A stretch of DNA of 64,000 nt from an uncultured Pelagibacteraceae bacterium (lineage in GTDB: Bacteria > Pseudomonadota > Alphaproteobacteria > Pelagibacterales > Pelagibacteraceae). The translations under genes and the position numbers were made by a program. The notes under the pieces are model-generated. The model had not been told where the DNA came from and ran no database searches. It saw nothing but the letters and a program-made list of their open reading frames with translations. Positions 60,388-64,000 of this stretch are shown piece by piece. Position 1 is the first letter of the stretch. Every line of letters starts with the position of its first letter. The stretch covers positions 33,878 to 97,877 of the forward strand of contig CACNCD010000003.1 of assembly GCA_902618855.1 (NCBI GenBank). The letters run 5' to 3'.

Positions 60388-61326
60388 TTATAATAATTCG
60401 CTAATTTTAACTAGTTTATTGTCCTTTAGATTTATTACTTCACAATCTTTAATTTTTTCTAATATTTTTTTGGGTTCGATAAAACTAAGTTTCCCATCTT
60501 TGTCCCGGCTTTCTCTATATGTGGCATTTGTAAATTCATATAAATTTTCTATATTTGGTTTTTTAAGTTTTATTTTATCGATATAATCATTTGATACAAA
60601 AAAAGCATTATTTCTAAATTCATTAGAACCTACAAAACTATAATTTTTATCAGCCATAATTTTTATTAAAGATTTAAGTGAAACTCCCCAGCATAAATTT
60701 GAATAATGATAAGATGTTCTATGAAAATTTTTTATATAAGGTACGGTAATTTCTAAATCAGGACCAAAATAAGGATTGTATTCTGCAACGAATATTTTCG
60801 AAATATTTTTTTTTAATTCTTTAATAACCCAATAATCAATACCATCAATATCAATAGAAAATAAGTCAATTTTATCATCAAAGTCATTTTTCTCTAGAAT
60901 AAAATTTATATTTTCAGGAGTAGCTAAATCATTAACAATAACTAAATTATTTTTCCAAAAATCTATTGTATTTTTTCTTACTTCATTTTTAAGGTTTTTT
61001 AGAGGATCAACTATAAGACCATTACATCTCATAGATTCAAAAATATATCTTGTATTGCTCTCAGAGTAATCCTGTGTTCCAATTTCTATAAATTTGATAT
61101 TTTTAAGTTTTAGTGATTTTATCAAGTATTGTATGATCCCATCCTCACCATTTTGTGAAAATACTTTATAATTAATACTATCTATGTCCTCAATTTTTTC
61201 TAAATTTAATTCTAAATTGAAAAAAAAGTTTTTAGAGTTTTGTATCTTTTGTTTTTCAAATTTTTTTTCTAAAAAAAAATTAAATCTTCTTAAAAAAGGT
61301 TTATAGATATTATTTAATATTTTCAT
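60388..61326 (-). CDS. FkbM-like SAM-dependent methyltransferase
   Basis: A 312-residue protein. VFSQNGEDGIIQYLIKSLKL and FIEIGTQDYSESNTRYIFES form the SAM-binding start seen in FkbM-like methyltransferases of surface polysaccharide loci; LIVDPLKNLKNE and LFSIDIDGIDYWVIKEL follow, the latter with an acidic motif. Likely methylates a sugar or lipid head group. The start codon is 7 bp after a copy of a conserved repeat (61334-61356). Located 68 bp from the dprE1 gene on the same strand. Confidence 0.75.
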   Translation of the reverse strand: MKILNNIYKPFLRRFNFFLEKKFEKQKIQNSKNFFFNLELNLEKIEDIDSINYKVFSQNGEDGIIQYLIKSLKLKNIKFIEIGTQDYSESNTRYIFESMRCNGLIVDPLKNLKNEVRKNTIDFWKNNLVIVNDLATPENINFILEKNDFDDKIDLFSIDIDGIDYWVIKELKKNISKIFVAEYNPYFGPDLEITVPYIKNFHRTSYHYSNLCWGVSLKSLIKIMADKNYSFVGSNEFRNNAFFVSNDYIDKIKLKKPNIENLYEFTNATYRESRDKDGKLSFIEPKKILEKIKDCEVINLKDNKLVKISELL

Positions 61327-61333
61327 TTTTTAT

Positions 61334-61356
61334 AGGGGCGTTCTGTTGCCAGGTGC
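61334..61356 (-). repeat. Cassette-boundary repeat, copy A
   Basis: Contains AGGGGCGTTCTGTTGCC on the plus strand, continued by AGGTGC; identical over 23 bp with copy B. In the minus orientation it reads ...AACAGAACGCCCCT and ends 7 bp before the ATG of the FkbM-like gene. With adjoining bases it can fold as GGGGC...GCCCC. No known family recognised. Confidence 0.8.
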
Positions 61357-61419
61357 CCCGAACTTTGTACCATTATTCGCGAATAATTTGAATTGAAAAG
61401 TGAGGTTTTGCAACCAAAT

Positions 61420-61440
61420 TGCGGATATAGTGCGGTCAAG
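61420..61440 (+). repeat. Paired TGCGG direct repeat, 11-bp period
   Basis: TGCGGATATAGTGCGGTCAAG: two TGCGG blocks 11 bp apart, 45 bp before the inverse-autotransporter start codon. The same design recurs at 63104 and, degenerately, at 63451. Possible protein-binding or recombination site. Confidence 0.55.
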
Positions 61441-61464
61441 TTTTTTGTGTTAGGGTAATGAATC

Positions 61465-62322
61465 ATGAAAAAGATTTTAACAATTATTTTTTCATTTTTT
61501 TTTATGTCAGCTTCACATGCTGATCTTGAAAATAGAATATCAGAAATCATTGCAGGCTGGATACCAGGAGATGGTATAACTGAAGTCGGAGTTGAATTAA
61601 ATGATGCAGATAACGATAATATCAATTTTTCAATTCTAGGAGTTCGAAGTATAGAAAAAAGTGATGATTCAAATTTTTTTACACAATTTAGTTTAAGAAA
61701 TGAGGAAAAAAATAGCTCAGGAAGATTGACTGGAAATTTAGGTTTTGGTTTAAGAGAATTAAGTGAAGATCAATCTTTTATGTATGGAGCTAATTTTTTT
61801 ATAGATGGAGATTTATTAGAAGGACATAAAAGATTAGGATTAGGTTTGGAAACTAAATCGTCTTTGGTGGATTTAAGCACAAATTATTATCAAGGATTAA
61901 CTAGAATGAAAGTAGTCGATGGAATTGAAGAAAAAGTCTTGAGCGGTTGGGACTATAATTTAACAACGCAAGTTCCATATCACCCGTGGATTAACTTAAA
62001 TCTAGAGGGATATAAATGGAAAGCCGAAAAAGCAACTATAGACTCTAAAGGAATTGTCTATGGAACTGAATTTTATATTAACCCGGTAGTACAATTTAAT
62101 TTTTCTCTGGATAAATCAAGCAATGAAGGCGTTGAAGACATTTACAAGGCAGAGGTATTATTTGCTTACCCGCCAAGGGAAAATATTAGAACAATGCAAG
62201 ATGGTAAATCAGATGTTGCATTTGAGAAAGATAATATACAGGCAAAACTAACTGAAAAAGTAAGAAGAAATAATAACTTGGCAGTTGAGATTCAAGGAGC
62301 AGTTATAGTAACGAGCAAATAA
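61465..62322 (+). CDS. Inverse-autotransporter beta-barrel protein without passenger
   Basis: A 285-residue exported protein: signal peptide (IFSFFFMSASHA), then a domain resembling the IAT beta-barrel of intimin/invasin (residues about 30-240). Family-like segments are FMYGANFFIDGDLLEGHKRL, LGLGLETKSSLVDLSTNYYQ, LSGWDYNLTTQVPYHPWINL and NLEGYKWKAE. Intimin-type proteins continue with Ig-like passenger domains; here the protein ends soon after the barrel with a short charged tail. It would sit in the outer membrane, inserted by BAM. The next gene starts 2 bp after its stop, so it may be its partner. Confidence 0.75.
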   Translation: MKKILTIIFSFFFMSASHADLENRISEIIAGWIPGDGITEVGVELNDADNDNINFSILGVRSIEKSDDSNFFTQFSLRNEEKNSSGRLTGNLGFGLRELSEDQSFMYGANFFIDGDLLEGHKRLGLGLETKSSLVDLSTNYYQGLTRMKVVDGIEEKVLSGWDYNLTTQVPYHPWINLNLEGYKWKAEKATIDSKGIVYGTEFYINPVVQFNFSLDKSSNEGVEDIYKAEVLFAYPPRENIRTMQDGKSDVAFEKDNIQAKLTEKVRRNNNLAVEIQGAVIVTSK

Positions 62323-62324
62323 TT

Positions 62325-63041
62325 ATGAAAAAAATAAAAACATTTTTTATTTCAATTATATTTACATTTATTTTTTATGGTAATGTTGTTGCCGGAACAG
62401 GCGAAGCAACAGAGTATAAAATAAATATATATAAGATAGAATTATGTGACAGTAGCAGTACAGCATCGGCGTGTAATGGTGCTGTTACTATTTTTGATGG
62501 TAACTCAGGTGATATTGATATTGCTAATACAACTGCTGGAGCAGCTGCAGCAAGTTTAGGAAATGCATCTGCTGCAACATTTGGAACAGTGTATACTTAT
62601 TTACAAATAACGATGGGTAGAGACTTTACAGTTAAAGGATCTGCGGCTGATGATAGTGGAACTACTTGCTATACTAAAAGTGATGGATCAGCAGGAACAC
62701 TTGCTAAAGGATCAGAAGACTCAGGAGATGAAGCATCGGCAACTTTGTATGCAGCAATGATTGGTACAAGTGTTGGTGATAATTTAACTGGGTTACAGAC
62801 TTTAACAGACACTACAGGTGTAGCGTCAACAATTGAAAATAATGATGAATTCTTTCAATATAGACAAGAATTAGCAAGTACATTTATTATGGAACCAGGA
62901 AATATACCAAGTGTAACTATTGCGTTTGGTACTAGTGCAGCTGTAGGGGCTATTGATGATATGGGAGACTCATGTGAGACCGTTGGTGCTGCAAAAGGAT
63001 TGTACGCAGCAGAACCTGATGTAACCGTCACAATAGATTAA
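62325..63041 (+). CDS. Secreted Ala/Gly/Thr/Ser-rich protein of unknown function
   Basis: A 238-residue protein with a signal peptide (FFISIIFTFIFYGNVVAG, cleavage after about residue 23-24). The mature part is low in lysine and rich in Ala, Gly, Thr, Ser and Asp, unlike the Lys/Asn/Ile-rich neighbours, and its DNA is visibly richer in G+C. It contains four cysteines (41, 50, about 115 and about 219), which could form two disulfides. Repeated patterns such as AAAASLGNASAATFG suggest a beta-rich surface protein. No family recognised. Translated just after the barrel gene (TAATTATG), so they are probably made together. Confidence 0.7.
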   Translation: MKKIKTFFISIIFTFIFYGNVVAGTGEATEYKINIYKIELCDSSSTASACNGAVTIFDGNSGDIDIANTTAGAAAASLGNASAATFGTVYTYLQITMGRDFTVKGSAADDSGTTCYTKSDGSAGTLAKGSEDSGDEASATLYAAMIGTSVGDNLTGLQTLTDTTGVASTIENNDEFFQYRQELASTFIMEPGNIPSVTIAFGTSAAVGAIDDMGDSCETVGAAKGLYAAEPDVTVTID

Positions 63042-63103
63042 TTATTTTATAATAAGATTACTTATTAAAAATTCTAATTAATTTTTCTTTTTTTTGAACC
63101 AAC

Positions 63104-63124
63104 TGCGGTACAACTGCGGTCAAA
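63104..63124 (+). repeat. Paired TGCGG direct repeat, second copy
   Basis: TGCGGTACAACTGCGGTCAAA again shows two TGCGG blocks 11 bp apart, ending in GTCAA as in the copy at 61420. It lies after the secreted-protein gene, so the pair of genes is bracketed by this element. Confidence 0.55.
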
Positions 63125-63177
63125 CCACAACTCTTTATTTATTTTCGTTGAGATGCTTTGCTAAACACGGATAAGAA

Positions 63178-63200
63178 AGGGGCGTTCTGTTGCCAGGTGC
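63178..63200 (-). repeat. Cassette-boundary repeat, copy B
   Basis: Identical over 23 bp with copy A. On the minus strand it begins on the last base of the stop codon of the 60-residue gene, so it directly abuts that gene's 3' end. After it, on the minus strand, a nine-codon GTG frame (63168 to 63139) may be a remnant gene. Confidence 0.8.
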
Positions 63201-63382
63201 TAAGAACCTCCTAAACTCTTACAATATAAAATCACATAATTTGGATCAGTATATCTTTTACTTGCCGCTTTTTTACATTGTTGAAATGGTGAAAAAAATA
63301 AATTGTATAACAGAAACATTATAAAAACTGCCGCAATTCCGATCAAAATAATTTTCTGATTATTATTAAATTTATTTTTCAT
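63200..63382 (-). CDS. Small single-pass membrane protein of unknown function
   Basis: A 60-residue protein: positively charged N-terminus (MKNKFNNNQK), one membrane helix (IILIGIAAVFIMFLLYNLFF) and a periplasmic-type tail with two cysteines (FQQCKKAASKRYTDPN and YCKSLGGS). No family recognised. Its start codon is 6 bp after repeat copy C and its stop touches copy B, so the gene occupies precisely the interval between two repeats with no room for its own promoter. That exact fit supports it being a real cassette gene. Confidence 0.55.
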   Translation of the reverse strand: MKNKFNNNQKIILIGIAAVFIMFLLYNLFFSPFQQCKKAASKRYTDPNYVILYCKSLGGS

Positions 63383-63388
63383 AATTTT

Positions 63389-63405
63389 AGGGGCGTTCTG
63401 TTGCC
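63389..63405 (-). repeat. Cassette-boundary repeat, copy C
   Basis: AGGGGCGTTCTGTTGCC, 17 bp identical with copies A and B, then diverging (CGGC instead of AGGTGC). In the minus orientation it ends 6 bp before the ATG of the 60-residue protein, nearly the same spacing as copy A before the FkbM-like gene. Confidence 0.75.
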
Positions 63406-63450
63406 CGGCATTAGATTAGAAATTAGCATATTTGCTTACTTATTAAAACT

Positions 63451-63529
63451 ACTTCGTTGTAAACTTCGTTGTCAGAATGACTTATTTTCTTTTTAGTTGG
63501 TTTTTTTTGATCTAATACTTCGTTGTAAA
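63451..63529 (+). repeat. ACTTCGTTGT direct repeats
   Basis: Three copies of ACTTCGTTGT at 63451, 63463 and 63517, the first two 12 bp apart and ending in GTC, upstream of the last gene. The minus strand of the first pair (GACAACGAAGTTTACAACGA) resembles that of the TGCGG pair (GACCGCAGTTGTACCGCAG), suggesting a common ancestor. Confidence 0.5.
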
Positions 63530-63546
63530 TTTGATATTATAGAAAG

Positions 63547-63999
63547 ATGAAAAAAATTGCTTATGGATTAATTGGTTTCGTTATTTTTATCTTAATAGGT
63601 TTTTTTATCTATGGTGGTTTTTTTGTTATTCTTGAAGAAATCTTTAGAGTAAGATTTAACTATGGTTTTATTGCAAGACTTGGAGTTTGGTTAATTCTTG
63701 CCTTTGGAATTTTTGGTTATCACACGTTTGCATCGGAAAAATTTTCTAATTCATTAATTTCTAAATATGTTGTTAAAATTAAGAAAAAAATCGATCTTAC
63801 AAATAAATATGTCCGAGTTTATTTAGTTAGTTGGTTATTGTATGATTTTCTTTATATAATCTATTTATTTTCCGCAGAACCGTATGGTTATAGAATTCGA
63901 GGAGATGAATGGTTATCAGTTTTATCTTGGATGTTTTTATTGCCAATGGTTTTTGTTGGATTTGTGCTTTTGTATAAATGGGCATTGAAAGGAAAATAA
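63547..63999 (+). CDS. Four-helix membrane protein of unknown function
   Basis: A 150-residue hydrophobic protein with about four transmembrane segments (AYGLIGFVIFILIGFFIYGG, ARLGVWLILAFGIFGYHTF, YLVSWLLYDFLYIIYLF, SVLSWMFLLPMVFVGFVLL) and a basic cytoplasmic loop VKIKKKIDLTNK. No family recognised. Complete within the window, ending one base before the edge. Its upstream region carries the ACTTCGTTGT repeats. Likely part of the same accessory cassette region. Confidence 0.65.
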   Translation: MKKIAYGLIGFVIFILIGFFIYGGFFVILEEIFRVRFNYGFIARLGVWLILAFGIFGYHTFASEKFSNSLISKYVVKIKKKIDLTNKYVRVYLVSWLLYDFLYIIYLFSAEPYGYRIRGDEWLSVLSWMFLLPMVFVGFVLLYKWALKGK

Positions 64000-64000
64000 A

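Noticed and set aside
61323-61625. Minus-strand frame of 100 codons spanning repeat copy A and the start of the barrel gene
   Set aside because: It is antisense to a well-supported signal-peptide gene and shows no protein-like features.
61334-63405. Integron attC sites as the identity of the GGGGCGTTCTG repeats
   Set aside because: The conserved attC ends (RYYYAAC and GTTRRRY with a foldable imperfect palindrome) are not present, and no integrase is in the window.

Overview
The window is a strongly AT-rich, tightly packed bacterial chromosome segment. Gene content (LpxC, BamD, MlaA/MlaC, an alphaproteobacterial-type petP/petR pair), very short intergenic gaps, many 4-20 bp gene overlaps and compact gene versions point to a free-living marine alphaproteobacterium of the SAR11/Pelagibacterales type. 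That assignment is inference from style and synteny; no 16S rRNA lies in the window. Intact core genes run from 1 to about 55,370 and an accessory, envelope-related section fills the rest.

Region 1 (1-24.4 kb), housekeeping: a MidA-type methyltransferase (cut by the window edge), lgt, ubiK, a petP-petR-sensor kinase signalling operon, ilvE, pgsA, an uvrC-folB-folM-uvrB minus-strand operon, an aspartate aminotransferase, an extended SDR, trxB, an ELM1-like protein with a 2OG-Fe oxygenase, carB-carA, and the macromolecular synthesis cluster yqeY-dnaG-rpoD.

Region 2 (24.4-27.3 kb), RNA genes and envelope lipid transport: tRNA-Val(GAC) with odd D and T loops, a CAT-anticodon tRNA, mlaA-mlaC, an AmpD-like amidase and the RNase P RNA with a well-placed promoter.

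Region 3 (27.3-48.3 kb), a rearranged dcw (division and cell wall) cluster on the plus strand: mraZ, a 62-codon unknown gene, ftsZ, rsmH, ftsL, ftsI, a fused murE-murF, mraY, murD, ftsW, murG, murC, murB, ddl, ftsQ, a drastically shortened ftsA, lpxC, bamD and ligA. ftsZ sits near the front instead of after ftsA, FtsA has lost its ATPase half, and the mraZ promoter is overlapped by three TGGGN repeats at 10-bp spacing. Most genes touch or overlap, so this is probably one long operon with possible internal starts before lpxC.

Region 4 (48.3-55.4 kb): aminopeptidase P, uvrD, an AsmA-like protein, fumC and a MazG-like pyrophosphohydrolase.

Region 5 (55.4-64 kb), accessory: a nucleotidyltransferase-GT2 fusion, a polytopic membrane protein, a DprE2-like reductase and a DprE1-like oxidase (together the two-step epimerisation that makes polyprenyl-phosphate-arabinose in other bacteria), an FkbM-like methyltransferase, a passenger-less inverse-autotransporter barrel followed at once by a small-residue-rich secreted protein, and two small membrane proteins. 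This last 3 kb carries direct repeats that abut small genes like cassette boundaries; it is the part of the window most likely to hold something undescribed.
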